Shown here: piece after piece, positions 8,451 to 17,326 of the stretch
Layout of the letters: the number at the start of each line of letters is the position of its first letter
How positions within the stretch are numbered: the first letter of the stretch is position 1
Assembly (NCBI RefSeq): GCF_008001015.1
Contig: NZ_CP042862.1
Span: forward strand, 62,001 to 126,000
Direction of reading: 5' to 3'
DNA from: Serinicoccus profundi
GTDB lineage: Bacteria; Actinomycetota; Actinomycetes; Actinomycetales; Dermatophilaceae
DNA: 64,000 nt
Notes under the pieces: generated by a model
Told to the model about the DNA's origin: nothing
Seen by the model: the letters and a program-made list of their open reading frames with translations, nothing else
The model's database searches: none
Position numbers and translations under genes: made by a program

Positions 8451-9551
8451 TCATCCCGGAACGACGTGAAAGGACGATTCCTCATGGCCACCATGACCGC
8501 TGTCAGTGCCTGCGCCGCCACCTCCTGCGCCTACAACAACGACGGGTGCAGCGCCGAGGCCGTCACCATCACCGCCGACTCCGGCGCCTCGTGCGGCACC
8601 TTCATCGAGCTCGACGTGCGGGGCGGCCTGCCCGTGGCCCAGGGTCACGTCGGCGCCTGCCAGCGCCTGGAGTGCGTGCACAACTCCGACCTCATGTGCA
8701 CCGCCGAGGCGATCACCGTCGGCGGCGACACCGCCAGCTGCCAGACCTACGCCGCGAGCTGACCCCCAGCCGCCGATCGCCACCTCGAGCTCCTCGAGCG
8801 TGGTGACCGGCAGGTCGAAGGGCACGAAGACCGCGCGCGTGCGCTGGTCCTGCACCTCGATCCATGTGCAGCCCGTGCTGTCGACATCGGCGAGCAGGGT
8901 CTGACCGGCGAACGGGCGCACCGAGGCTGGGGTGGGCTGGCCGTGCGCGACTACGCCCCGGCGATGTCCGGCGACCACCTCGGCCGCCACGCGCGCCGTG
9001 CGATCGCCGCCCATACGCTGGACGATCTCCCGGCACTCCCACTCCTCCTGCGGCGCCGGGAACGTGCTCTGCCGCCCGTCGACGACCTCGGCGAAGGGCA
9101 GGGCGCTCACCCCGCCCTGGTCGTGCAGCACGACCCGGTCCAGGCTCACGAGCGCGACCTGGGCACCGGCGTCCGCTGCCCAGGCGATCGCCCGCGGCAG
9201 CGACCCGCGCGAGCAGAGGTCGGCGGCCTCCGCGGCGCTCACCGCTCGCACGTGGGCCAGGGCGTGCAGGCTCGCGGTCGAGACCCGTAGCCGCGGGTCG
9301 GCGCCGTGCTGGTCGATGCGCAGCCGCACGTCCACACCGGCGTCGCCCAGCTCGGGACGGTCGGTCGGGAGGGCCACGGCGAGCAGGCCGTCGGCGGTCA
9401 GTCCGTGGGCGAGGACCGGGTGCGACCGATCGGGGTCGTGGCGGTAGGCCACCAGGGCGGCATGCCCGGCGCCCTCCAGCAGCCGGGACGCGGTCGAGCG
9501 GGTCGTGGCGCCGCGCAGGTCGTGGCGCAGCGGTGTCGAGGGGCTCGTCAT
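8451..9551 (-). CDS. DUF2470-type (heme/iron utilisation-like) protein; 3' end probably frameshifted
   Basis: The first 260 residues look like actinobacterial HugZ/DUF2470-type proteins: SRLLEGAGHAALVAYRHD, a split-barrel half, then a DUF2470-like segment ending FVPFDLPVTTLEELEVAIGGWG. The frame as it stands does not stop there but continues through 8451 as 100 Gly/Ala-rich residues that are just the antisense of the DUF1540 gene. Removing one base from the C5 run at 8763-8767 would give ...GGWGQLAA and a stop at 8747, a sensible end of about 268 residues. I therefore think the real gene ends near 8747 and that the window carries an indel or sequence error. Expression should be iron-controlled, because an iron box covers the start. 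Confidence 0.65.
   Translation of the reverse strand: MTSPSTPLRHDLRGATTRSTASRLLEGAGHAALVAYRHDPDRSHPVLAHGLTADGLLAVALPTDRPELGDAGVDVRLRIDQHGADPRLRVSTASLHALAHVRAVSAAEAADLCSRGSLPRAIAWAADAGAQVALVSLDRVVLHDQGGVSALPFAEVVDGRQSTFPAPQEEWECREIVQRMGGDRTARVAAEVVAGHRRGVVAHGQPTPASVRPFAGQTLLADVDSTGCTWIEVQDQRTRAVFVPFDLPVTTLEELEVAIGGWGSARGVGLAAGGVAADGDRLGGAHEVGVVHALQALAGADVTLGHGQAAPHVELDEGAARGAGVGGDGDGLGAAPVVVVGAGGGGAGTDSGHGGHEESSFHVVPG
8484..8762 (+). CDS. Cys-rich protein with two DUF1540 repeats
   Basis: The ATG at 8484 follows AAAGGA. The 92-residue protein has two copies of the DUF1540 pattern: CAATSCAYNNDGCSAEAVTI...CGTF and CQRLECVHNSDLMCTAEAITV...CQTY, each with four cysteines spaced for a metal site. 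DUF1540 is a putative metal-binding domain of unknown role. It lies tail to tail with the iron-regulated DUF2470 gene, so a part in metal handling is plausible but inferred. Confidence 0.88.
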   Translation: MATMTAVSACAATSCAYNNDGCSAEAVTITADSGASCGTFIELDVRGGLPVAQGHVGACQRLECVHNSDLMCTAEAITVGGDTASCQTYAAS

Positions 9552-9569
9552 GAGGTAAGGATAACCTCA
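9551..9569 (-). promoter_or_regulatory. DtxR/IdeR-like iron box overlapping a leaderless start
   Basis: The 19-bp site reads TGAGGTAAGGATAACCTCA on the plus strand. It matches 14 of 19 positions of the DtxR/IdeR consensus TTAGGTTAGCCTAACCTAA, with six-base palindromic arms TGAGGT and ACCTCA. It touches the ATG at 9551. On the minus strand the -10 hexamer TATCCT (9558-9563) lies inside it and ends 6 nt before the ATG, so the transcript is probably leaderless and iron-loaded repressor would block the promoter. Confidence 0.75.
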
Positions 9570-9608
9570 CCCGAATAGAGATGACACCCCTGCGCGTATA
9601 CCTCCGCG

Positions 9609-10634
9609 TCAGGCCGGCCGGTGCGCGAAGCGCACGAGCACGATCCCGTGGTCGGCGGTGCCGTCCGAGCGGTGGTCCTTGGTGTTGAGGTGGTCGTTGA
9701 AGATCACGAGCCCGTCGAAGAGCCAGCGCCTGCGGCGCGAGTGGTCGTAGAACTGCTCGGAGACGAGCACGTGGTCCAGCGACTCGCGCAGGTCCTGGTA
9801 GACGTGGGTGTAGTAGACGTCCCGGGTGTCGCGGTACTCCTGCAGGGTCTGCGCGGTGTAGAGCGCGTTGTCACCCCCGCCGCGGGAGTCCCCGACGAGG
9901 TAGCGGGGCTGCTCGGTGAGGATGTTGAGGGTGTTGGAGTGCTGCCCGTCGTTGAGGTCGCCCAGCACGATGACCGGGGTGACCGTGCCCTTGAGCTGCG
10001 CGGTGAGCAGCACCCGGAGGGCGGCGGCCTCGGCGGTCCGACGGATCGTCGACAGCGCCGCCCCGAGCGCGGTGGTGTGCGCCTGGTAACGGTCACGGTC
10101 GGCGGCATACCACCCCTCGCGCCAGATCTGGGTCGGTGCCTTGGACTTGAAGTGGCAGACGTAGACCGCCGTCGCCGGCTCGTCCTCGCGGGGTGCGATC
10201 TCGAAGTGCAGCACCGGGCGGGAGAAGCCGCGGATCCCGACGGCGATCTGCGGGGTCTGCGGGTCCTCGCCGGAGGACGTCAGCCGCAGGTCGTCGGGGA
10301 AGTCCTCGATCCACCGGGCCGAGCCCGGCACGAGCAGCCCGCGCCGCACCAGCGCCGCGCAGACGATGCGCTCGCCGGTCGCGGGCGCGGCCAGCACGTC
10401 GTACTCCTCCGCCAGGCCCGACTGGGTGAGCACGTCGGTCAGCGCGTCGGCATGCCAGAGCTCCTGCACCCCGAGGACGTCCGGGGCGAGCTCGCGCAGC
10501 ATCCGCGCCGACCAGGCGACCTTGGCGGCATACTCCTCGCTGCTCCACCCGTCGACGTCGCGGTACATCGGGCCGCCGGGCAGGTTGAGGTTGTAGAGGT
10601 TGAACGTCGCGACGGACAGGGTCGACCGGTTCAT
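9609..10634 (-). CDS. Endonuclease/exonuclease/phosphatase (EEP) superfamily protein
   Basis: The 341-residue protein opens with the EEP strand LSVATFNLYNL (Asn), has DVLGVQELW (metal-ligand Glu), VYVCHFKSK, VIVLGDLNDGQHS (Asp and Asn) and RESLDHVLVS (Asp) with a terminal TADHGIVL (catalytic Asp-His). All catalytic positions of the Mg2+-dependent fold are present. There is no signal peptide, so it acts in the cytoplasm. The substrate may be nucleic acid, phospholipid or a phosphoester; the sequence does not decide. GGAGG precedes the ATG. Confidence 0.85.
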   Translation of the reverse strand: MNRSTLSVATFNLYNLNLPGGPMYRDVDGWSSEEYAAKVAWSARMLRELAPDVLGVQELWHADALTDVLTQSGLAEEYDVLAAPATGERIVCAALVRRGLLVPGSARWIEDFPDDLRLTSSGEDPQTPQIAVGIRGFSRPVLHFEIAPREDEPATAVYVCHFKSKAPTQIWREGWYAADRDRYQAHTTALGAALSTIRRTAEAAALRVLLTAQLKGTVTPVIVLGDLNDGQHSNTLNILTEQPRYLVGDSRGGGDNALYTAQTLQEYRDTRDVYYTHVYQDLRESLDHVLVSEQFYDHSRRRRWLFDGLVIFNDHLNTKDHRSDGTADHGIVLVRFAHRPA

Positions 10635-10684
10635 GGTGCGCCTCCTGCGGCTCGGGTCCTCGCGGTGTGCCTGGGCTCACCCTC

Positions 10685-11413
10685 TCAGAGCCCGCCCGCG
10701 AGCCGTGGATACCGACCGCGGTCACCGTGTCTCGACATCCATCGGGAACGTCGCCGATGGAGGTCGGCAGAAGGTGACCGCACTCCGAGGGGGCGGGGCG
10801 GACGAGCGGGGTATGCGGGCGCGAGGGCGACGTCGCCGGGCACCGACCGACGCGCCGCGTGCAGGGCCTCGAGGGCTCCGGCGGCGACCGCGTCGGAGGT
10901 GGCGAAGACGCCGTCGAGATCCGGCGCCCGCTCGAGGAGTTCGCGCATGGCGTCGCGGCCCGCGGCGTCCTCGTAGAGCGGCCGTTCGACGACGAGCTCG
11001 GGGTCGAAGGACTCGCCCAGGGCGTCGCGGAAGCCGGCCAGCCGGTCCGAGCCGGAATCACGGTCGAGCCCGACGGCGATGATCCCGACCCGCCGACGAC
11101 CCGCCGCCACGAGGTGCTCGGTCACGGCACGGGCGGCGCTGCGGTTGTCGATGCCGGCCCAGGGCATGCACACCTCGCCCGGCGGGCGACCGACGAGCGC
11201 GCTCGGCAGCGCCGTCCCCTGCAGCGCCTCCAGCAGCGAGTCGTGCTCGCGCGCGGAGACGATGACCACCCCGTCGACGAAGCCGCCGTGCAGGTAACGC
11301 GCGACCCGCTCGGTGTCGCGCTCGGAGTCGATGACCAGGCTGACGAGCTGCTGGTCGGCCTGGGAGAGCACCCGGTTGGCGCCGAGCAGGATGGCGCAGA
11401 TGTTGGGGTCCCC
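10685..11413 (-). pseudogene. Remnant of a LacI-family regulator lacking its DNA-binding domain
   Basis: From about 11405 down to 10830 the minus strand encodes the sugar-binding core of a LacI regulator: ILLGANRVLSQADQQLVSLV, HGGFVDGVVIVSAREHDSLL, GIDNRSAARAVTEHLVAAGRRRVG, and PDLDGVFATSDAVAAGALEALHAARRSVPGDVAL. The N-terminal helix-turn-helix (about 60-70 residues) is absent because the match stops abruptly where a permease fragment begins on the other strand. After PGDVAL the frame reads into Pro/Arg-rich nonsense instead of the expected GFDD strand, so the C-terminus is gone as well. It cannot be a working repressor. Confidence 0.75.
10718..10781. repeat. Imperfect long inverted repeat
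   Basis: Arms at 10718-10744 and 10755-10781 pair at 22 of 27 positions around a 10-nt loop; the outer 9 bases (GCGGTCACC/GGTGACCGC) pair perfectly. It lies where the C-terminus of the LacI remnant should be. It could be a rearrangement scar, the end of a lost mobile element or a terminator for the EEP nuclease region. Confidence 0.45.
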
Positions 11414-11527
11414 GAGCTGCGCCTCTACGTCCTGACCGGGTCGCTGGTCTCGATCCTGCCGCTCATCGTCGTCTTCCTCCTCCAGCGCTTCTGGCGCACC
11501 GGTCTCGGCACCGGCTCGATCAAGTAG
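11402..11527 (+). pseudogene. C-terminal remnant of a MalG-type sugar ABC permease
   Basis: The plus-strand frame reads PELRLYVLTGSLVSILPLIV, then VFLLQRFWRTGLGTGSIK and a stop at 11525-11527. This is the last transmembrane helix and tail of carbohydrate ABC permeases, which typically end LQRYFVxGLTAGAVK. Only about 38 codons remain. The join at roughly 11400-11411 abuts the LacI remnant on the other strand, so one deletion seems to have removed the lacI 5' end, the first permease and most of this one. Confidence 0.7.
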
Positions 11528-11571
11528 TCCGCCCACCCGTCCCACCCACCACCCACGAAAGAGTGACATCG

Positions 11572-12925
11572 ATGAAGATCAGCACCCGCGTGGCCAGCGT
11601 GACCTCGCTCGCTCTGCTCCTGCCCCTGGCCGCCTGCGGTGGCGGCTCCACCAGCGACGAGGGCAGCGGCTCCGGCGCTGCTGCTGGCGGCGGCGAGGCC
11701 ACCGCCTGCGAGCCCAGTGAGGGCGAGGTCTCCCTCACCTTCTTCTCGTGGGTGCCCGGCATCGACGGCGTCGTCGACATCTGGAACGAGCAGAACCCCG
11801 ACATCCAGGTCGAGGTCCAGACCGGCCCGAACGGCAACTTAGGCACCTACCAGAACTTCTTCAACCAGCTCGAGGCCGGCAACCCGCCCGACCTCGGTCA
11901 GATCGAGTTCGACGCGCTGCCCAACTTCCGCGTCCCAGGACGGCCTCACCGACATCGGCGGCTGTGAGGGGGTCATGGAGACGCAGGAGAAGTTCGTGGA
12001 CTGGACGTGGAGCCAGGTCCAGCTCGGCGAGGAGGACGCGGTCTACGCGATCCCCCAGGACACCGGCCCGATGGCCATGTTCTACCGCGAGGACCTCTTC
12101 ACCGAGGCGGGCATCGAGGTGCCGACGACTTGGGAGGAGTATGCCGCCGCCGCCGAGCAGGTGCGCGAGAACGACGGCTACATCACCAACTTCTCCACGA
12201 GCGACATCAACCAGTTCGCCGGCTTCGTGTGGCAGGCGGGCGGGTCGTGGTTCGCGACCGAGGGCGACACCTGGCAGGTCGGGCTCGACAGCCCGGAGTC
12301 CGTCCAGGTCGCCGACTACTGGAACGGCCTCATCCAGGACGACCTGGTCTCGACGCTGCCGCCGTGGACCACCGAGTGGGACAACCCCTACAACACCGGT
12401 GAGGCGTGGACGTGGGTCTCGGCCGTCTGGGGCGCCAACTCCCTCATGTCCGGAGCGCCCGACACCGAGGGCAGCTGGCGGGTCGCGCCCATGCCGACCT
12501 GGGGCGATGAGCAGGCCGCCGGCAACTGGGGCGGCTCGACCACCGCGGTCTTCAAGGGCACCGAGCACCCGCACGAGGCCGCGCAGTTCGCGCTGTGGCT
12601 CAACACCTCCGAGGAGGCGCACACGGCGCTCATCGAGGCCGCCAACCTCTACCCCGCGACGACCGAGGGCCAGCAGCTGCCGGCGCTGACCGAGGGCGTG
12701 CCGTTCCACGGCGACCAGGCGATCTACGAGGTCTTCACCGAGGCCGGCGCCACGGTGCCGACCGAGTGGACCTGGGGCCCGACGATGACGCAGGTCTACA
12801 ACGACGTCGCCGACGGCTTCTCCTCCGCCGCCAGCGGCGACGGCAGCCTGGCCGACGCCCTGGGCTCCACGCAGGAGTCCACGCTCGGCGCCCTGGAGAG
12901 CCAGGGCATCCCCGTCGGCGAGTAG
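11572..12925 (+). pseudogene. Sugar ABC transporter substrate-binding lipoprotein with a +1 frameshift
   Basis: The ATG at 11572 has GAAAGAG upstream and opens a lipoprotein signal (SLALLLPLAACGG, lipobox LAAC). The extracellular solute-binding family 1 sequence runs to ...DALPNFRV, breaks at the C3 run 11934-11936, and resumes one frame over as QDGLTDIGGCEGVMETQEKF through VPTTWEEYAAAAEQV to a proper end ...SQGIPVGE. One extra C explains the break; without it the protein would be about 450 residues and full length. The neighbouring regulator and permease are also destroyed, so this is probably genuine decay of a maltose/oligosaccharide uptake operon and not a simple sequencing error, but the latter is possible. 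Confidence 0.82.
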
Positions 12926-13040
12926 TCGACCTCCGACCGCGACCGGGCGCACCCACGTGCGCCCGGTCGCGGCGCGTCGCCACGGCATACCCGTGCGTGC
13001 GGCACCGGGGTGTGTCCGCCGCCCGTGGCACGATCAGCGC

Positions 13041-15398
13041 ATGCATCCTGCGGACAGCCACGACGTCATCCGGGTCCGCGGCGCCCGGGTCAACAACCTG
13101 CGGGACGTCGACGTCGACATCCCCAAGCGCCGGCTCACGGTCTTCAGCGGGGTGTCCGGGTCGGGCAAGTCGAGCCTGGTCTTCGGCACGATCGCCGCCG
13201 AGAGCCAGCGCCTGATCAACGAGACCTACTCGGCCTTCCTGCAGTCCTTCATGCCGGTGACGAGCCGTCCCGAGGTCGAGGAGCTCGACGGGCTGTCGGC
13301 CGCGATCGTCGTCGACCAGGAGCGGCTGGGCGCCAACGCCCGCTCGACCGTCGGCACCGCGACCGACGCGTATGCCCTCCTCCGGATCCTCTTCAGTCGC
13401 CTCTCCGAGCCGCACGTCGGCCCGAGCTCGGCCTTCTCCTTCAACCTCGCCAGCGCCAGCGGCAGCGGCCGGCTCGTCGTGGACAAGGGCGGCAAGCCGC
13501 CGAAGGGGGAGGCCGCGACCTTCGAGTTCATCGGCGGCATGTGCCCGGTGTGCGAGGGCATCGGCACCCAGGCCGCCATCGATGAGGACGTCGTCGTCGA
13601 CCGGACCAAGAGTCTCAACGAGGGCGCGATCCTCGTCCCGGGGTATGGCGTGGGCACCTGGGGCTGGAAGATGTACGGCGAGGAGGGGGCCGCCGCCGAC
13701 GGCAAGCTCGACATGGACAAGGTCCTGGGCGACTACTCCGAGCGCGAGTGGCACTGGTTGATGTACCAGGAGCCGACGAAGGTGAAGTTCGCCGGGATCA
13801 ACCTCACCTACGAGGGGCTGGTCGTGCGGATCCGGCGCACCCTCTTCGGCGACCGCGACCCCAAGCAGAAGCACATGATCGAGTTCAAGGAGCGGGTGGC
13901 GACCACCGGCCCCTGCACCGCCTGCGGTGGCACCCGGCTCAACGAGGCGGCCCGCACCGCGACGGTCGCCGGCACGACGATCAGCGAGTGCACCGCGATG
14001 CAGGTCAGCGACCTGGCGGAATGGGTCCGCGGCATCACCGACCCCTCGGTGCGGCCGCTGGTGGCCAACCTCGCCGCGATGCTCGACTCCTTCACCGAGA
14101 TCGGGCTGGGCTACCTCTCCCTGGACCGGGAGGCCGGCACGCTCTCGGGCGGGGAGGCCCAGCGGGTCAAGATGATCCGCCAGCTCGGCAGCGCGCTGAC
14201 CGACGTCACCTACGTCTTCGACGAGCCCACCGTCGGCCTGCACCCGCACGACATCCGGCGGATGATCGCGTTGCTCACCTCGCTGCGTGACAAGGGCAAC
14301 ACGATCCTCGTCGTCGAGCACAAGCCCGAGGTCATCGAGGCCGCCGACCACGTCATCGACATCGGCCCGGGGGCGGGCAACGACGGCGGCACCATCACCT
14401 TCGAGGGGGAGGTGGCCGGGCTGCGCGCCTCCGACACCGTCACCGGGCGCTACCTCGACCACCGGATGTCGCTGCGTCCTGCCGACCAGGTCCGCCCGGG
14501 CACCGGCGCCATCGAGATCCGCGGTGCGTCCACCCACAACCTCAAGGACGTCGACGTCGACCTGCCGACCGGCGTGCTGGTGGCGGTCACCGGGGTCGCG
14601 GGGTCGGGCAAGAGCTCCCTGGTCCACGGCTCGCTCGGCGGGCGCGAGGACGTCCTCATCGTCGACCAGTCCGCCATCCGGGGTTCGCGCCGCTCCAACC
14701 CGGCGACCTACTCGGGCCTGCTCGACCCGATCCGCACCGCCTTCGCCAAGGAGAACGGCGTGCCCGCCTCGCTCTTCTCCCCCAACTCCGAGGGTGCCTG
14801 CCCCGTCTGCAACGGCCAGGGCGTCATCTACCCCGAGCAGGGGATGCTCGCCGGGGGGCCCTCACGCTGCGAGACCTGCGGGGGCCGACGCTTCCGCGAC
14901 GACGTCCTCGAGCACACCCTCCACGGGCTCACCATCGCCGAGGTCTTCGAGCTCTCGATCGCCCAGGCCGCCGAGGTCTTCGGCACCGGCAAGGCCAAGG
15001 GGATTCTCGCCCGGCTGGTCGACGTCGGACTCGGCTACCTCCGCCTCGGGCAGCCGCTCACGACGCTCTCCGGCGGCGAGCGCCAGCGGCTCAAGCTGGC
15101 CTCGCAGCTCGGAGGCAAGGGCACGACGATCGTCCTGGACGAGCCCACCGCCGGGCTGCACCTGGCCGACACCGAGCGTCTCGTCGAGATGCTGCATACC
15201 TTGGTGGAGCAGGGGCACAGCCTCATCGTCATCGAGCACAACCTCGCCGTGGTCGCCCACGCCGACTGGGTCATCGACATCGGTCCGGGCGCCGGGCACG
15301 ACGGCGGCCAGGTGGTCTTCGAGGGCACCCCGGTCGACATGGTCGAGCGGGGCGACAGCCTCACCGCCGAGCACCTCAAGGAGTGGGTGAGCGCCTGA
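13041..15398 (+). CDS. Short UvrA-like ABC ATPase (excinuclease subunit A paralogue)
   Basis: The 785-residue protein starts at the ATG at 13041. It contains two ABC modules with Walker A loops GVSGSGKSSL (about residue 40) and GVAGSGKSSL (about 520), signature motifs LSGGEAQRVKM and LSGGERQRLKL, and Walker B strands FDEPTVGL and LDEPTAGL. UvrA zinc-binding Cys pairs are present (CPVCEGIG, CTACGG, CPVCNGQG, CETCGGRRF). It is about 170 residues shorter than canonical UvrA, as in the class II/drug-resistance UvrA paralogues. It probably binds DNA lesions or intercalated drugs; it is unlikely to be the only UvrA. A CACGAT hexamer 6 nt before the ATG fits a leaderless promoter. Confidence 0.9.
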   Translation: MHPADSHDVIRVRGARVNNLRDVDVDIPKRRLTVFSGVSGSGKSSLVFGTIAAESQRLINETYSAFLQSFMPVTSRPEVEELDGLSAAIVVDQERLGANARSTVGTATDAYALLRILFSRLSEPHVGPSSAFSFNLASASGSGRLVVDKGGKPPKGEAATFEFIGGMCPVCEGIGTQAAIDEDVVVDRTKSLNEGAILVPGYGVGTWGWKMYGEEGAAADGKLDMDKVLGDYSEREWHWLMYQEPTKVKFAGINLTYEGLVVRIRRTLFGDRDPKQKHMIEFKERVATTGPCTACGGTRLNEAARTATVAGTTISECTAMQVSDLAEWVRGITDPSVRPLVANLAAMLDSFTEIGLGYLSLDREAGTLSGGEAQRVKMIRQLGSALTDVTYVFDEPTVGLHPHDIRRMIALLTSLRDKGNTILVVEHKPEVIEAADHVIDIGPGAGNDGGTITFEGEVAGLRASDTVTGRYLDHRMSLRPADQVRPGTGAIEIRGASTHNLKDVDVDLPTGVLVAVTGVAGSGKSSLVHGSLGGREDVLIVDQSAIRGSRRSNPATYSGLLDPIRTAFAKENGVPASLFSPNSEGACPVCNGQGVIYPEQGMLAGGPSRCETCGGRRFRDDVLEHTLHGLTIAEVFELSIAQAAEVFGTGKAKGILARLVDVGLGYLRLGQPLTTLSGGERQRLKLASQLGGKGTTIVLDEPTAGLHLADTERLVEMLHTLVEQGHSLIVIEHNLAVVAHADWVIDIGPGAGHDGGQVVFEGTPVDMVERGDSLTAEHLKEWVSA

Positions 15399-15523
15399 GC
15401 GGCGAGTGTCCGCACGATCTCATCCTGTGGGCGGAGGCAGATCCGGCTGCGGGCTGATGTGCCCGGGGGCCCGGGTGACGAGGGTGGAAGGGACCGATTC
15501 GTCGAGACCGAGGAGTCACCACC

Positions 15524-16822
15524 ATGCACCGTCGCATCATGAGCAGCGCCGTCGCCCTGGCCCTGACCGTCACTCCGGCCGTCGCCCTGGCCACGCCCCA
15601 GGAGGGCGGGGCCGAGTTACCCGCGGCGCTCGGGTCACCTGCGGCCCCACCCTCGCTCGAGGAGGAGTCGGTGCGGGAGGCCCTCCGTGACGCCGCCTCC
15701 GAGGCGGCCACCCAGGTCGCCGCCCAGCGCACCGACGCCTCGGCGCCGGGCGGCCCGGTGCCGCGATCGATCCGCCCGGACCTCGACGCCGCCCTCGACA
15801 CGATCGTCGCGGACGGCGCGATCGGTATCAGCGCGACCGTCGAGACGCCCACCCTGAGCTGGGCGGACGCCGCGGGGCGGCGCCACCTGGAGGGTCGGGC
15901 TCCTGCCCTGGAGCGCAGCCCTGTGCGGGTCGCGAGCAACACCAAGATGATGATCGCGACCCTCGTCATGCAGGAGGTGGAGGCGGGCACCTGGACACTG
16001 GACACCCGGGTGGAGGACGTCATACCCGGGTTGTTCTCGGGGCGTCCCGAGATCACGATCCGCCACCTGCTCAGCCACACCTCGGGTATGCCGCTGGGCA
16101 CCTACGAGCTCATCACCCCCTACGCGGGCGAGGACCCGGAGGACTGGGACGCCTTCGTGTCCGCTATCAGCCGCGACTACACCGATGCAGAGCACATCCA
16201 GGCCGTCAACGCGGCTCCGTGGCCGGGCGAGCCGGGTGAGGGCTACACCTACTCCAACGCCGGGTACGTCGCGCTCGGCATGCTGCTGGAGCAGGTCACC
16301 GGTGAGTCGGTCGAGACGTTGGTGACCGAGCGCGTGCGTCGGCCGGCGGGCATGGGGCAGTCGAGGTACCCGGACGACCCCGGCCTGACCGGACCTGCCC
16401 TGCACGAGGCGATGTTCGTCGACGGGCGCGGCTGGATCGGGCTCGACGGCTTCGACCCCGACGTCTTCTCGCACAGCGGTGCGGCGACCAGCACCGTCGA
16501 GGACCTCAACGACTTCACCCGCTCGCTCATGTCGGGGGAGCTCGTCTCGCAGGACTCCGTCGAGCAGATGATCACGCTGTCGTCGGACAACCCCCTGGGC
16601 TACGGGCTCGGCACCTACGCGATCCCGGACCCGTGCCGTCCAGGTGAGTTCCTGCACGGGCACGACGGCGCGACCTTCGGCTCGCTGAGCATCGCCCTGA
16701 GCTCGCGCGACGGATCACGCCAGCTGGCGCTCGGGGTGACCGGGCGCGACCTCACCGTCGGTCAGGACGCGCTCTACGACCTCAACGACATCCTCGTGCC
16801 GATGCTGCTCGCCTCCTGCTGA
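15524..16822 (+). CDS. Secreted class C beta-lactamase-family serine hydrolase
   Basis: The 432-residue protein has a signal peptide (cleavage near residue 25). The catalytic domain carries SNTKMM (SxxK nucleophile and base), YTYSNAGY (YxN) and HGHDGATFG in place of the KTG box, the usual set for D-alanyl-D-alanine carboxypeptidase or esterase members. It acts outside the membrane, on peptidoglycan peptides or esters; no specific substrate is visible. GAGGAG precedes the ATG. The linker between the signal and the domain is acidic and Ala-rich. Confidence 0.9.
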   Translation: MHRRIMSSAVALALTVTPAVALATPQEGGAELPAALGSPAAPPSLEEESVREALRDAASEAATQVAAQRTDASAPGGPVPRSIRPDLDAALDTIVADGAIGISATVETPTLSWADAAGRRHLEGRAPALERSPVRVASNTKMMIATLVMQEVEAGTWTLDTRVEDVIPGLFSGRPEITIRHLLSHTSGMPLGTYELITPYAGEDPEDWDAFVSAISRDYTDAEHIQAVNAAPWPGEPGEGYTYSNAGYVALGMLLEQVTGESVETLVTERVRRPAGMGQSRYPDDPGLTGPALHEAMFVDGRGWIGLDGFDPDVFSHSGAATSTVEDLNDFTRSLMSGELVSQDSVEQMITLSSDNPLGYGLGTYAIPDPCRPGEFLHGHDGATFGSLSIALSSRDGSRQLALGVTGRDLTVGQDALYDLNDILVPMLLASC

Positions 16823-16832
16823 GGGCGCCCTG

Positions 16833-17264
16833 TCAGGGACGCTCCTGGTCGAACTCACCCTCGCTCACGTGCATCGCGGCCTCCTCGGCCGGGTCGCCGG
16901 CGCCGGACTCGAAGCCTTCGATGCCGGCGTCGGCGTCGCCGCCCAGCACGTCCTGGTCGGCGGGGATGGCGTCCGGGTCGTCGCCGCCGAGGAGTTCGGG
17001 CTCGCGGCTGGTGTCCTCCCCGCCGGTCTCCGGGCGGCCGTAGGACGTGCCCTCCTCCGGCAGCTCCTGGGAGATCCGCTGGTCGATGGTCTCCTCGGCC
17101 GGGTCGTCGTCGGCGAACTCCGAGCTCACCGGGCGGCGGTCCGGCGGGCTCCAGGCGACATCGGCGGTCGAGCTCGGCTCGTCGAGGTTGACCTCCGCCT
17201 CGGCCTCCTGCTCCGGGGAGTAGTCGCGGGTGCCGCTCTCGTCCTCATAGGGGTTCTCGCTCAT
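16833..17264 (-). CDS. DUF5709 family acidic protein
   Basis: This 143-residue, strongly acidic protein shows the actinobacterial DUF5709 layout: a DYSPEQEAEAEVNLDEPS start, a PPDRRP central motif, ETIDQRISQELPE, and a C-terminal AAMHVSEGEFDQERP. No function is established, and it is likely disordered and cytoplasmic. CACCGT lies 6 nt before the ATG, as in the leaderless starts of this window. It converges on the serine hydrolase. Confidence 0.85.
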   Translation of the reverse strand: MSENPYEDESGTRDYSPEQEAEAEVNLDEPSSTADVAWSPPDRRPVSSEFADDDPAEETIDQRISQELPEEGTSYGRPETGGEDTSREPELLGGDDPDAIPADQDVLGGDADAGIEGFESGAGDPAEEAAMHVSEGEFDQERP

Positions 17265-17314
17265 GGGTCCACGGTGCGCGCTGACACCCGCGTCGGCAAC
17301 TCCAACCGGACGTC

Positions 17315-17320
17315 TAGCAT
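17315..17320 (+). promoter_or_regulatory. -10 hexamer TAGCAT of a leaderless promoter (exonuclease III gene)
   Basis: TAGCAT ends exactly 6 nt before the ATG at 17327, and no Shine-Dalgarno sequence is present. With the usual 6-7 nt from -10 to the transcription start, the message would begin at the A of ATG. Confidence 0.6.
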
Positions 17321-17326
17321 CGCCGG

